Shown here: in pieces, positions 1 to 8,397 of the stretch
Layout of the letters: every line of letters begins with the position of its first letter
Position numbering within the stretch: the first letter of the stretch is position 1
From: an uncultured Aquimarina sp.
GTDB lineage: Bacteria > Bacteroidota > Bacteroidia > Flavobacteriales > Flavobacteriaceae
DNA: 64,000 bases
Direction: 5' to 3'
NCBI GenBank assembly: GCA_947500505.1
Contig: CANMSL010000004.1
Location: forward strand, 310,001 to 374,000
The notes under the pieces: generated by a model
The model's database searches: none
Told to the model about the DNA's origin: nothing
The model's input: the letters and a program-made list of their open reading frames with translations, nothing else
Made by a program: the position numbers and the translations under genes

Positions 1-1621
1 ATACTTTACCGAAGAAAATTTTGATGATTTCTATTATGGTAAAGGTTCTACATTTCCGGACATTAATGGGGGGATTGGTATTTTGTTCGAGCAAGGAAGC
101 TCTCGCGGACATGCACAAGAGAGCGATAATGGAATATTGACATTTCCGTTTACAATACGAAATCAATTTACTGCTGCACTTTCCACTTTGGAAGCTGCAA
201 AATCGATGCGAGAAGAACTACTCCGGTACCAAAAGAATTTTTATGTTAATGCCAGAAAAAAGGCACAGAACGGAACATATCTTTTCGGTAATGAAAAAGA
301 TGCTGCTTCTGCATACCACTTGGCAGAAATTCTACAACGTCATCAAATTAAAATATATGATCTAAAAGAAGATATCATTTCCGAAGGTTTGGAATTCAAA
401 AAAGGCTATAGCTATGTAGTGCCTAAAAATCAAAAACAAAGTCGTTTGATCAAAGCAATTTTTGAGAAAAGAACTACATTTCAGGATAGTTTGTTTTATG
501 ATATTTCTGCGTGGACGTTCCCATTGGCATTCAATCTTGATTATACTGATAAATCAACTAGTGGTGATTTAGGAAACGAGGTGAAAGAACTGAACTTAAG
601 AAACCCTAAAACCATTAATAAGAGCAATTATGCTTATCTTATGGAATGGCACGAATATTATACTCCGGCTGTACTATATCAGGTCCTAAAAAAAGGACTT
701 AGAGCAAAAGTAGGAATGAAACCATTCGCTCTTGAGAACAAAAATTATGATTACGGAACTATCATGATTCCAATTCAAAATCAAAAATTAAGTCCAGCAG
801 AAATATATTCGTTTTTACAGAAACTTGCTTTAGAAAATCACGTAGATATTACAGGTGTTTCTACTGGACTAACCGCAGGAATTGATTTAGGAAGTAATCA
901 GTTTAGAACTTTATCATTACCAAGGATTGCTTTACTTACCGGAGGTGGAATTACCTCATATGATGCAGGAGAGATCTGGCATCTTATGGATCAACGTTAT
1001 AATATTCCTATAACAAAACTGAAAACGGATTACTTGGAGAGAAGCGATCTATCCAGATACACTCACATTATTCTGCCTAATAGCCGGAATCAAAGTATGG
1101 ATAAGAGTGTAATTGACAAATTAAAATCCTGGATAAGAAATGGTGGTACATTAATTGGATACAGAAATGCAGCGCAATTCTTCAAGAATAATGAACTTAT
1201 GAAGATAGAGTTTGCTAAACCAGAAAATGATGCTAAACAAATCTTATTCGAACAAAAAAGAGATTTCTTTGGAGCGCAAGTCATTGGTGGGGCGATTTTT
1301 CAGGCAAAAGCTGACAGGTCACATCCAATTAATTTTGGCTACAAAAATGACAAAATTCCATTGTTCAGAAATACTACCCTTTTCATTAAAGCTGACAAGC
1401 AGAGTTATAACAACCCAATTCAATACACAAAAGAACCTTTGTTAAGCGGTTATGTAAGCAAAAAAAATCTAGATTCTTTGGCTAACACTGTACCCTTTAG
1501 ACATAAAAGTCTCGGTAGGGGGAATACGATTTTATTCACTGATAATACCAATTTTAGAGCCTTTTGGTATGGAACCAATAAGTTGCTGATGAATGCAATT
1601 TTCTTTAGTAACGAAATGTAA
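1..1621 (+). CDS. M14 family zinc carboxypeptidase, C-terminal part (5' end outside window)
   Basis: The reading frame is open from base 2, so the gene starts upstream; an internal TTG at 83 is not the true start. The first visible residues include GSTFPDINGGIGILFEQGSS, which resembles the end of the peptidase M14 catalytic domain, with the Glu of FEQ a candidate general base. A middle linker follows. The last ~230 residues, from ALLTGGGITSYDAGEIWHL onward, look like a class-I glutamine-amidotransferase-like fold with a second IILPNSR strand and a glycine-rich turn, a layout known in the large exported M14 peptidases of Flavobacteriaceae. The zinc ligands lie in the missing N-terminus. Probably secreted or periplasmic peptide degradation; substrate unknown. 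Confidence 0.8.
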   Translation, partial: YFTEENFDDFYYGKGSTFPDINGGIGILFEQGSSRGHAQESDNGILTFPFTIRNQFTAALSTLEAAKSMREELLRYQKNFYVNARKKAQNGTYLFGNEKDAASAYHLAEILQRHQIKIYDLKEDIISEGLEFKKGYSYVVPKNQKQSRLIKAIFEKRTTFQDSLFYDISAWTFPLAFNLDYTDKSTSGDLGNEVKELNLRNPKTINKSNYAYLMEWHEYYTPAVLYQVLKKGLRAKVGMKPFALENKNYDYGTIMIPIQNQKLSPAEIYSFLQKLALENHVDITGVSTGLTAGIDLGSNQFRTLSLPRIALLTGGGITSYDAGEIWHLMDQRYNIPITKLKTDYLERSDLSRYTHIILPNSRNQSMDKSVIDKLKSWIRNGGTLIGYRNAAQFFKNNELMKIEFAKPENDAKQILFEQKRDFFGAQVIGGAIFQAKADRSHPINFGYKNDKIPLFRNTTLFIKADKQSYNNPIQYTKEPLLSGYVSKKNLDSLANTVPFRHKSLGRGNTILFTDNTNFRAFWYGTNKLLMNAIFFSNEM

Positions 1622-1695
1622 ATTGGATTGTTAGATGAAATTAAGATAATTATAAGTAAAAATAAATCTTGAAGTATTATTAGTGAATCAAAAAA

Positions 1696-2562
1696 TTAAA
1701 CAAGTGTTTTTCTAAACTCTCCATAATGATGTAACACTTCATCAGGAGCTTCAGTTTGTGGATAATGTCCTATTTCATCTAATATAATTACATCCGCATC
1801 AGGAACAATTTCAGCATAGAATTCTGCCATATGTTTTCCGGAGATAGGATCTACAGCCCCATCGATAAGACGTTTAGATACATTAGTATACTGTATTGCT
1901 TCTCTCCAGCGTATCTTATGGGTATCTCTTTCTTTTAGGTATTTTATAAGTTGGGGTATCACATTTTTACCTGAGTTAAAATCTATAACCTCCCAGAATT
2001 CATCAATTTCTTGTTCACTGGGCTGTGTATTTTTTCCAAAAATCTTTTTGAAATTTTTTGCCAGCGTATTACGTCCCATAAAATATTTCAGAATCGAACC
2101 AAGAGGGGTTAATAACATTCTTTGTGTACGTGTCGGAAAATTAGTTTCAGGAAACATTCCTCCGTTAAGGAAGCATACAGACTCAATCCTAAATTTGTAT
2201 TCAGGGTTTTCTTTCAACCTTGCCAACATCTCCTGAACTACTGTGTCCCCATAATTATGTGCTAAAATATGAAAAGAAGAAATATTTTTTTCTTCGAGAA
2301 AAGCTTCCCATAAATCCACTTGCGAAGCAATAGTGTATTTAAAATCTTCAGGTTTAGAAGAAAAACCAAACCCGAGCATATCAATAGCAAATACTCGATA
2401 ATGTTTAACCAGTGTATTCCAAATTTTATTCCAATCCCAGGAAGATGTTGGAAATCCATGAACCAGAATAAGAGGTACTCCTACTCCTTCTGCTTTATAA
2501 AATATTGTATAATTCTTATGTGAAAAATATGCCCCTGAATTCTTCCAATCCTGTAATATCAT
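1696..2562 (-). CDS. MEST-like alpha/beta hydrolase
   Basis: Alpha/beta hydrolase of 288 aa. The oxyanion-hole segment LVHGFPTSSWDW lies at ~33-44 and the nucleophile-elbow segment ILAHNYGDTVVQ at ~99-110. The order of motifs, including LNGGMFPET, the lid region and a C-terminal DEIGHYPQTEAP holding the catalytic His, follows the mammalian MEST/PEG1 family, whose elbow reads HDYGD. Here the expected nucleophilic Asp is Asn (residue 103). The ATG at 2562 lies one base past the stop of the upstream Mpo1-like gene; an in-frame TTG at 2577 would overlap that gene. Translational coupling is likely. The substrate is unknown and activity is uncertain because of the D-to-N change. Confidence 0.8.
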   Translation of the reverse strand: MILQDWKNSGAYFSHKNYTIFYKAEGVGVPLILVHGFPTSSWDWNKIWNTLVKHYRVFAIDMLGFGFSSKPEDFKYTIASQVDLWEAFLEEKNISSFHILAHNYGDTVVQEMLARLKENPEYKFRIESVCFLNGGMFPETNFPTRTQRMLLTPLGSILKYFMGRNTLAKNFKKIFGKNTQPSEQEIDEFWEVIDFNSGKNVIPQLIKYLKERDTHKIRWREAIQYTNVSKRLIDGAVDPISGKHMAEFYAEIVPDADVIILDEIGHYPQTEAPDEVLHHYGEFRKTLV

Positions 2563-2563
2563 A

Positions 2564-3028
2564 TTATTTTTTTCCAAACATTTTTTGGATAACCCAGGCA
2601 GGCCCTATTAATAAAAATTGCAAATCCTGAGCTGCAGAAGGCTTCTTTCCTTCGAGATGATGGCCGTAAAATTGTCCTATCCAAGCCACTACAAAAATAA
2701 TAAGGGATACCATCCATAATGGAGCATGCTTACTAATATAATAATTGGCTATGATACAAAAGGCAATAAAAAACAGTATCTGCAATGCCATTTTCACCGA
2801 TAATCTAACATAAAACAGCAAGATTAATAGAGAAACCACAAAGGCCCAATTCTCTATAAATGGATTTTTACCAGGAATAATTGAAGACAAAAATCCACTA
2901 GGAATACTCATGATTAAACCTACCACCGAAAAAAATATAGCAGGAACGCAGATAAAATGAATTATAATATTTGTTTTATTTTGGTGGCTTACGGCATATT
3001 CCTGAAACCAGGTATCTAAACTTTTCAT
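2564..3028 (-). CDS. Mpo1/DUF962-like integral membrane protein
   Basis: A 154-aa protein with four hydrophobic segments and an early conserved block (WFQEYAVSHQNKTN, then HFICVPAIFFS). Near the end comes GHHLEGKKPSAAQDL, matching the conserved His-rich motif of the DUF962 family. Yeast Mpo1 of this family is an Fe(II)-dependent dioxygenase acting on 2-hydroxy fatty acids; whether bacterial members do so is not established. It is the first gene of a two-gene unit with the MEST-like hydrolase, so a joint role in lipid turnover is a reasonable inference. About 90 bp separate it from the divergent redoxin gene. Confidence 0.8.
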   Translation of the reverse strand: MKSLDTWFQEYAVSHQNKTNIIIHFICVPAIFFSVVGLIMSIPSGFLSSIIPGKNPFIENWAFVVSLLILLFYVRLSVKMALQILFFIAFCIIANYYISKHAPLWMVSLIIFVVAWIGQFYGHHLEGKKPSAAQDLQFLLIGPAWVIQKMFGKK

Positions 3029-3087
3029 GACAAATTAAAATTAGTGTAACTAAGATACTATTTTTTAGACTTATAATACATAAAGTG

Positions 3088-3095
3088 TACTTTTG
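3088..3095 (+). promoter_or_regulatory. TAnnTTTG -7 element of a Bacteroidota promoter
   Basis: TACTTTTG, 21 bp before the redoxin ATG, matches the -7 consensus of the main sigma factor in Bacteroidota. No good TTG -33 element is visible at the expected spacing. Confidence 0.4.
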
Positions 3096-3115
3096 AAAAT
3101 ATAAAACTAAATATT

Positions 3116-3673
3116 ATGGCTCGCACTGCATCTAACATGTTACCTCTGGGTACTACAGCTCCGGATTTTTCACTGATTGATACTATCACTGATAATAAAA
3201 TCTCACTACAGGATGTAAGAGGTGAAAAAGGTACTGTAGTGATGTTTATTTGTAATCATTGCCCATTTGTTATCCATGTGAATGAGGAAATCGCACGTGT
3301 GGCTAATGATTACCGTGTACAAGGTTTTGGTTTTGTAGCGATCAGTAGTAATGATATTGAAAATTATCCGCAAGATGCTCCAAAATATATGTGGAAAACT
3401 GCTCAGAAAAACCACTATACCTTCCCGTATCTTTATGACGAGACGCAGGAAGTAGCAAAGGCTTATGATGCTGCTTGCACCCCTGATTTTTATCTTTTTG
3501 ACGCAGGGTTAAAACTTATTTATCGTGGACAACTCGATGATTCAAGACCAGGAAACGGAATTCCGGTAAATGGACGTGATTTACGTCAAGCATTAGATGC
3601 GGTACTTAAAAATTCAAAGGTTATCGAACCTCAAAAACCTAGCATAGGTTGTAATATCAAATGGAAAAGTTAA
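3116..3673 (+). CDS. thioredoxin-like redoxin (AhpC/TSA-type fold)
   Basis: A 185-aa thioredoxin-fold protein without a signal peptide, so probably cytoplasmic. It has the order of AhpC/TSA redoxins: TTAPDFSLIDT near residue 15, the active-site strand VVMFICNHCPFV with Cys-Asn-His-Cys, a middle FPYLYDETQEVAKAY block and the cis-Pro loop CTPDFYLFD. The CNHC centre is typical of a redoxin group annotated simply as thioredoxin family protein. The electron donor and substrate cannot be inferred. It is transcribed alone and ends in a short AT-rich hairpin shared with the convergent gene. Confidence 0.85.
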   Translation: MARTASNMLPLGTTAPDFSLIDTITDNKISLQDVRGEKGTVVMFICNHCPFVIHVNEEIARVANDYRVQGFGFVAISSNDIENYPQDAPKYMWKTAQKNHYTFPYLYDETQEVAKAYDAACTPDFYLFDAGLKLIYRGQLDDSRPGNGIPVNGRDLRQALDAVLKNSKVIEPQKPSIGCNIKWKS

Positions 3674-3685
3674 GTACAAAAAAAC

Positions 3686-4207
3686 TTATACTTTTTGGTC
3701 AGCTATAATTTTCAGATGCGCTAAATGATGGTTTCCGTGCCAGGCATAAATGCCTATGTCTTCTGCCAAAGTGATCTCGATATTACCTTCCGGATGGATA
3801 AATACTTTTTGGAGATTTTCTTCGGATAAACCTTTTAAAAAAAACACCCACTTAGCGTGCAACGCTGTGATCAAATTTAGTGAAAGATGAATCGGAGCTG
3901 TTTTTGTATCAAATAATTCAGCCCATCGATCTTCAAAGTAGGCTTTTATTAGAGGTTTATCTTCGGTAAGTGCCCACTTGAAACGAATATAGCCGTTGTG
4001 ATGGCTATCATGAATATGGTGGATAACCTGTCTAGCTGTCCATCCATCAGGTCTATATGAAGTTTCCAGCTGTTCTTCAGTAAAATCTAAAACCAGGTCT
4101 GAAATTTTAGCTGGTAGCTCCTCTAAATCCCTTATCCATTCGGTAATTTTTTCTTTAGATATTTGGTCAGGAGTTTCAAATTTACCTATTGGATATTTAA
4201 GATTCAT
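3686..4207 (-). CDS. YfiT/DinB-superfamily putative thiol-S-transferase
   Basis: A 173-aa four-helix-bundle protein of the DinB superfamily. The three conserved His positions that bind a metal are visible: one in GWTARQVIHHIHDSHHN and the others in the C-terminal YAWHGNHHLAHL. The FKWALTEDKP and YFEDRWAELFDT blocks are characteristic of the YfiT group, whose Bacillus relatives are bacillithiol S-transferases. Bacillithiol or another low-molecular-weight thiol is the likely partner here, by family analogy only. It is convergent with the redoxin gene, and only 10 bp separate it from the exported protein upstream, suggesting co-transcription. Confidence 0.8.
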   Translation of the reverse strand: MNLKYPIGKFETPDQISKEKITEWIRDLEELPAKISDLVLDFTEEQLETSYRPDGWTARQVIHHIHDSHHNGYIRFKWALTEDKPLIKAYFEDRWAELFDTKTAPIHLSLNLITALHAKWVFFLKGLSEENLQKVFIHPEGNIEITLAEDIGIYAWHGNHHLAHLKIIADQKV

Positions 4208-4217
4208 AACTTATGCT

Positions 4218-5018
4218 TTACTCTACTTTCTTGTACATGATCAGATTTGATGACGCATTCTGCAAATCAACGACCACTAGATCATCTGGCGTTAACGATT
4301 CTATTTTATATCGATAAACATACTCATCTTTAGGAGAAGAGCAATACATGACATCATTTTTTATTTTAACTTTTAATCTTTTTAAAAATTTTCCATCACG
4401 AAAATTAAATCGGATTGTTTCTTCAAAAATCATATGCTCGTCCGGAAATTGAACATTGATCCATTTTCCTTGAAGGGCTTCATATACATTTCTATTTTTG
4501 AACTTATTATCCAGCAGTGATTTCATTCGTAAACTGTAGTCTACAAAAACTTGTTCAGGTTCTATATTGTTTACCGGAATACCCGTTGTCATTTTTTCAA
4601 TTTCTTTTCCTTTATCAAAAAAGTGTTTTGATTCGAATTTAGTAAATGCGTTAGAATAGTCCATCACGACTTTACCTTCTTCACTTTTTCTTTCCATATA
4701 CTGGCGCTGCTTATAATCTACGTGGATTAGCTGATCATTCCAAAAATAGAATACTGTAATAACCATCGCATTAGGCATGCCAATGTTCCTTACGATCTTT
4801 TTCAATCGTTCATGTTCGTAGTATCCATTAAGCTCTGCTCCGTGGTCAGCAATTTGGTCAAGAAACTCTTCGGGATCTAAAGAAAACACATCGGATTCCA
4901 TGTAACTATCGATGATTTCTATCTGATCCCTAATGGCTGCTAATATCACTTCATTTTCTTGTGAAAAAGAAAAATTTACACAAGAAAATGTTAAAAAAAC
5001 AATCAGTCTCCACTTCAT
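4218..5018 (-). CDS. exported hypothetical protein
   Basis: About 266 aa starting from the ATG at 5018 (a TTG lies three codons upstream). The N-terminus MKWRLIVFLTFSCVNFSFSQ is a clear Sec signal peptide, so the mature protein is periplasmic or outer-membrane associated. I do not recognise the family. The mature part is mixed alpha/beta; the last ~90 residues form alternating strands (GKWINVQF, ETIRFNFRDGKFLKRLKVKI, DDLVVVDLQ) that could be a lipocalin-like or small beta-barrel domain, and the C-terminus ends NLIMYKKVE, as many lipocalin-like flavobacterial proteins do. It lies 10 bp upstream of the YfiT-like gene. Confidence 0.6.
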   Translation of the reverse strand: MKWRLIVFLTFSCVNFSFSQENEVILAAIRDQIEIIDSYMESDVFSLDPEEFLDQIADHGAELNGYYEHERLKKIVRNIGMPNAMVITVFYFWNDQLIHVDYKQRQYMERKSEEGKVVMDYSNAFTKFESKHFFDKGKEIEKMTTGIPVNNIEPEQVFVDYSLRMKSLLDNKFKNRNVYEALQGKWINVQFPDEHMIFEETIRFNFRDGKFLKRLKVKIKNDVMYCSSPKDEYVYRYKIESLTPDDLVVVDLQNASSNLIMYKKVE

Positions 5019-5211
5019 AACTATCAAAATATCATTCCTTTTCTGGTTTTCAATCTATATTAGGGGTGTAAATATCTAACATATAGATTAAAAAGTTTAC
5101 TTACCTGAATAAGCATACAAATTATCAAAAATAGATTAATATTTTAAAAGCACCACGTAATGTTAACAAAAAGTTAAACGAAAATATAACGTATAGATAG
5201 AATTATTTACA

Positions 5212-5247
5212 AAAAAACCTCTAAATACAAATACTTAGAGGTTTTTT
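5212..5247 (-). terminator. rho-independent terminator after the prolyl isomerase gene
   Basis: A near-perfect inverted repeat AAAAAACCTCTAA / TTAGAGGTTTTTT with a 10-nt loop lies 18 bp beyond the stop of the minus-strand isomerase gene. Its A/T flanks make it usable in both directions. Confidence 0.8.
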
Positions 5248-5265
5248 AGTTAGGTTTTGAAAAGA

Positions 5266-6198
5266 TTATTTTACACCTACTAACTCTACATCAAAAATTA
5301 GTGTAGCATTTGGAGGAATTACACCTCCTGCGCCTCTTTCTCCATATCCTAAAGATGGCGGAATCACAAAACGTGCTTTATCTCCCACTTGCAACAATGC
5401 GATACCTTCATCCCATCCCGCAATTACTTGTCTCATTCCTAAGGGAAAATCAATAGGTTGATTTCTTTTATAGGATGAATCAAAAACAGTACCGTCTGAC
5501 AGGCTTCCCTTATAGTGCACAGAAACCGTTTTCCCTTTTTCTGCTTGCACTCCATCTCCTTTTTGAATTATTTTATAACGTAAACCACTATCGGTTTTAT
5601 CAAATCCTGTTGCCAATTCTTCTAGCAATTGTTCCTCTGCTTTCTGCGCAGCAGCTTCTCTCTCTGCTTTGGCGCCATTAAATTTTCTAAATGTTTCTAC
5701 TGCATTAAAACTTTCAGCTTCTTCTCCTACTCTTATAATCTCTACAGAATCAATGGCATCACCTTGTGCTATAGCATCTACCACATCTTGCCCTTCGACT
5801 ACTTTACCAAAAACGGTATGCTTACCATCTAACCAAGCTGTTTCTACATGAGTTATGAAAAATTGACTTCCGTTAGTTCCTGGTCCTGCATTTGCCATCG
5901 ATAACACTCCAGGTCCGTCATGTTTCAACTCCGGATGAATTTCGTCATCAAATTGATATCCAGGTCCACCAGCTCCAGTACCTTGTGGATCTCCACCCTG
6001 AATCATAAAATCAGGAATAACTCGGTGGAACTTTAACCCATTATAATAAGGTTTTCCCTGAGGGATTGCTTTATTTTCTAGGTTTCCTTCTGCCAAACCT
6101 ACAAAGTTTCCAACTGTTCCCGGAGTCTTTTTGTATTCGAGATTTATAAGGATACTTCCTTTTGTTGTATTAAATTTTGCGTATAATCCGTCTTGCAT
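5266..6198 (-). CDS. dual-domain peptidyl-prolyl isomerase (cyclophilin + FKBP)
   Basis: A 310-aa fusion of two unrelated prolyl-isomerase folds. Residues ~5-160 are a cyclophilin ([43 protein letters not shown]; the Arg of FHRV and the QFF of GSQFFIT are the usual catalytic and substrate residues). A charged linker of ~35 residues, rich in Ala and Glu, follows. Residues ~200-310 are an FKBP domain ([53 protein letters not shown]). No signal peptide is seen, so it is probably a cytoplasmic folding factor. It is monocistronic, with a TATCTTTG promoter element and a strong terminator. Confidence 0.93.
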   Translation of the reverse strand: MQDGLYAKFNTTKGSILINLEYKKTPGTVGNFVGLAEGNLENKAIPQGKPYYNGLKFHRVIPDFMIQGGDPQGTGAGGPGYQFDDEIHPELKHDGPGVLSMANAGPGTNGSQFFITHVETAWLDGKHTVFGKVVEGQDVVDAIAQGDAIDSVEIIRVGEEAESFNAVETFRKFNGAKAEREAAAQKAEEQLLEELATGFDKTDSGLRYKIIQKGDGVQAEKGKTVSVHYKGSLSDGTVFDSSYKRNQPIDFPLGMRQVIAGWDEGIALLQVGDKARFVIPPSLGYGERGAGGVIPPNATLIFDVELVGVK

Positions 6199-6233
6199 AA
6201 CTGCGTATTTTAAGCTTTATGAATTTAAAGCTG

Positions 6234-6241
6234 CAAAGATA
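6234..6241 (-). promoter_or_regulatory. TAnnTTTG -7 element upstream of the prolyl isomerase gene
   Basis: Read on the minus strand this is TATCTTTG, 36 nt before the ATG. It matches the Bacteroidota -7 consensus; the -33 element is not clear. Confidence 0.4.
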
Positions 6242-6331
6242 GGTAATTGCTTAATGTTTAGTATATAAAAAACGCGGATTATTGATGATATCGAATGTTA
6301 TATAAAACAAACTATGCATACTTTAAAATTG

Positions 6332-7129
6332 TTAATCTAACTTTTCTAATAGCTCCCCTGCTTCCAGGTACTTATAATTGTCTTTATCCGAAACGATTAT
6401 TTTAAGGATATCTTTGAGCTCTTGCTTTTTCTTTTGTTTTAAAAATACCAGCGCCTTATACCAATTGGCTTTTTTGGAATGTAATGAATTAGAATTAGCT
6501 AAAAGCTCAAACTGTACGAATGCTTCATCAAATCTATTAAGTTCTATAAGGGCAATTCCGTTATAAATATAACTTAATGGATTAATAGAGGTTTCTTTTT
6601 GTTGATATAAAGTAAAAGATGTTATTGCCTCTTGATATTTTTTGTCTTCAAACAGCAGCTGTGCATTTTCTAATAACTTATCGATATCTTCTCCCCTGGT
6701 CACTAGGGATGGAATCTCATCCATATGAATGTAAGAGGCATACAATTCATCATAATTATTCTCTTTAAACACAAACAAGGAAATTGTTAACAGCACAGCT
6801 ATTGACGCTGCGATTCCGATAAACCAAAAGTTTTTATTCCGTGAACCGGATCGGTTTTCTGAAATTACTTCATTTATAGTAGCTTTAAGATCTGAAGCTT
6901 CATTACTTTCAAAAAAAGACTTTAGTTGCTTAGCCCCTTCAGTTTTTAACGCTTCCTCATTACCTTGTAGCCATTTTTGATCTTCATAAACAATTTGCAT
7001 ATCCCTCTGCAATTTCAACTCTTTAGCAAGTTCTGTATCTGTCTGAAGTCTTTCTTCGAATACTTGTTTTTCTGATGCTGACATATTACCTTTTAGATAA
7101 TCATCAATTTCTATAGGGTAATCTTTCAT
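6332..7129 (-). CDS. single-pass membrane TPR protein, putative anti-sigma factor
   Basis: 265 aa. Residues 1-100 are a charged helical region starting MKDYPIEIDDYLKGNMSASE, which resembles the zinc-free anti-sigma N-termini common in Bacteroidota (a DYLKG-like start, then an FEERL-like helix). A single membrane segment lies at ~101-121 (FWFIGIAASIAVLLTISLFV), preceded by basic residues, which predicts N-terminus inside. The C-terminal ~140 residues are TPR-like helical pairs (LLFEDKKYQEAITSFTLY, YIYNGIALIELNRFDEAFVQ) outside the cytoplasm. Its ATG overlaps the end of the sigma-factor gene in ATGA, so the two are translationally coupled. Inferred role: hold the sigma factor at the membrane and sense a periplasmic signal. 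Confidence 0.7.
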   Translation of the reverse strand: MKDYPIEIDDYLKGNMSASEKQVFEERLQTDTELAKELKLQRDMQIVYEDQKWLQGNEEALKTEGAKQLKSFFESNEASDLKATINEVISENRSGSRNKNFWFIGIAASIAVLLTISLFVFKENNYDELYASYIHMDEIPSLVTRGEDIDKLLENAQLLFEDKKYQEAITSFTLYQQKETSINPLSYIYNGIALIELNRFDEAFVQFELLANSNSLHSKKANWYKALVFLKQKKKQELKDILKIIVSDKDNYKYLEAGELLEKLD

Positions 7130-7692
7130 AATTCTTTGATTTGGTTGTATCTAGAATCTTTTTTAATCAATTTAGTTAATTGTGATTTACAATTAAAAAT
7201 CCGTTGTCTCACTACATTGTCCGAGTTATATCCCAGTTTACTCACGATATCTTTATAAGGTACTTTTTGAAAAAACAATTCTAATAATCGCTTACAGTTA
7301 CCAGAAAGCTCAGTAAACTTCTCCTGAAACAACTCCCACTTTTCTTGCTCCAAAGTTGCCATTGTCATATCATCAGCTTCATTAGATAGTTCAACAACTT
7401 TGTCATTTGTTACTATCCTTTTTTGTTTATTTAGCTCTCTTCTCCATAAATTTCTGCAAGCCGAAAAAATATAAGCTTCAAAAGAGCCTTCTATCGTAAA
7501 AGCTTTTACCTTATATCTAGCAATTAATTGTAGTAGCACTTTATGGAAAATATCTTCTGCATCTAGCTGATTACCATTGTTTTTCATGATAAAGCCAGAT
7601 ACTTTTGGAAATACCGATAGGTATAGTTCTTTTATAACTTCTTTACGACCTTCTGCTAGGTTCTGTAGGCGATCATTCTCCTGTTTGGGCAT
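7126..7692 (-). CDS. sigma-70 family (ECF-like) RNA polymerase sigma factor
   Basis: 188 aa, the usual size of ECF sigma factors. Region 2 is visible as DAEDIFHKVLLQLI, followed by the DNA-melting helix SFEAYIFSACRNLWRREL. Region 4 is CKRLLELFFQKVPYKDIVSKL with a recognition helix near GYNSDNVVRQRIFNCKSQL. The first gene of a minus-strand pair with the TPR membrane protein; 99 bp separate it from the start of the divergent lipoprotein-CHAT unit, which is its most likely target. I found no obvious ECF-type promoter match in that gap. Confidence 0.85.
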   Translation of the reverse strand: MPKQENDRLQNLAEGRKEVIKELYLSVFPKVSGFIMKNNGNQLDAEDIFHKVLLQLIARYKVKAFTIEGSFEAYIFSACRNLWRRELNKQKRIVTNDKVVELSNEADDMTMATLEQEKWELFQEKFTELSGNCKRLLELFFQKVPYKDIVSKLGYNSDNVVRQRIFNCKSQLTKLIKKDSRYNQIKEL

Positions 7693-7720
7693 AAAAAACT
7701 TTACTAATTAATTTTTTTTC

Positions 7721-7728
7721 TACTTTTG
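7721..7728 (+). promoter_or_regulatory. TAnnTTTG -7 element upstream of the lipoprotein-CHAT unit
   Basis: TACTTTTG, 64 nt before the lipoprotein ATG, in the divergent gap with the sigma factor. The -33 element is unclear. Confidence 0.35.
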
Positions 7729-7791
7729 GCAGTAACATTTATTGGATTTCGGAAACATACTAATAAATTTAGAAAACAAAAAAATATTAGA

Positions 7792-8382
7792 ATGAAAAAA
7801 ATCAAGTTATTATTTTTAATGACAATTCTGGTAATTGGAATACAGGGTTGTTCTATTGATCAAGGCTCGTTTGAAGAAAACACCCAACTCACTGAGAAAG
7901 GAGACGACATTCCTAAAAATGCTGTGCGAGTAAATAACCACGTTAACAAAAATGGCACTTTAACTTTGGTTGACGATTCGGACCCATCAGAATCTAGCTG
8001 TTATAAAAAGATATTGGTTGCCTTCAAATCAGCTGTACAAACTCAAGAAGATTTTGAAACCAAAATAGATTCTGTGACTGCTCGGTTTAGTGATGCTTAT
8101 TTTATTCCTACTCCAACATTCTCTTGTTCTACTGGTATTGTATTTAGTTGTTATGTCCCCTGCGACGAAATACCTAATCAATTATGTTATGATCAATGTG
8201 GTGCTATGACAGCAAATTTTACTGGAGGTACTGTGGTATTAAAAGGAGATAAAAATACAACTATTGAGGATCCAGAGGATGATGGAGGATGTCCGGCATG
8301 CCCCATAGATACAGATTTTGTGCTAGTAGACAATCCTGATCCATTTTGTAGTGAAATAATGATTGCTTTAAGATACTTATAA
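7792..8382 (+). CDS. Cys-rich lipoprotein of the CHAT locus
   Basis: 196 aa from the ATG at 7792. An in-frame TTG at 7726 would add 22 residues before the signal peptide and is unlikely. MKKIKLLFLMTILVIGIQGC is a lipoprotein signal with the acylated Cys at position 20. The mature part has ~10 further Cys, several in close pairs (FSCSTGIVFSCYVPCDE, LCYDQCG, GGCPACP), which suggests disulfides in the periplasm or at the surface. I recognise no family. It ends 15 bp before the TPR-CHAT gene and is very probably co-transcribed with it. It could be a binding partner, sensor or substrate of the CHAT protein; this is inference from position only. Confidence 0.7.
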   Translation: MKKIKLLFLMTILVIGIQGCSIDQGSFEENTQLTEKGDDIPKNAVRVNNHVNKNGTLTLVDDSDPSESSCYKKILVAFKSAVQTQEDFETKIDSVTARFSDAYFIPTPTFSCSTGIVFSCYVPCDEIPNQLCYDQCGAMTANFTGGTVVLKGDKNTTIEDPEDDGGCPACPIDTDFVLVDNPDPFCSEIMIALRYL

Positions 8383-8397
8383 TTCAATTGTTTTATA

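Noticed and set aside
3660..3700. Hairpin AAAAGTTAAGT...ACTTATACTTTT across the redoxin stop
   Set aside because: It overlaps the coding end and has a bulge; it may aid termination, but support is too slight for a separate feature.
5475..5851. Three plus-strand frames of 60-68 codons inside the prolyl isomerase gene
   Set aside because: Phe/Leu/Ser-rich shadows of the cyclophilin-FKBP frame.
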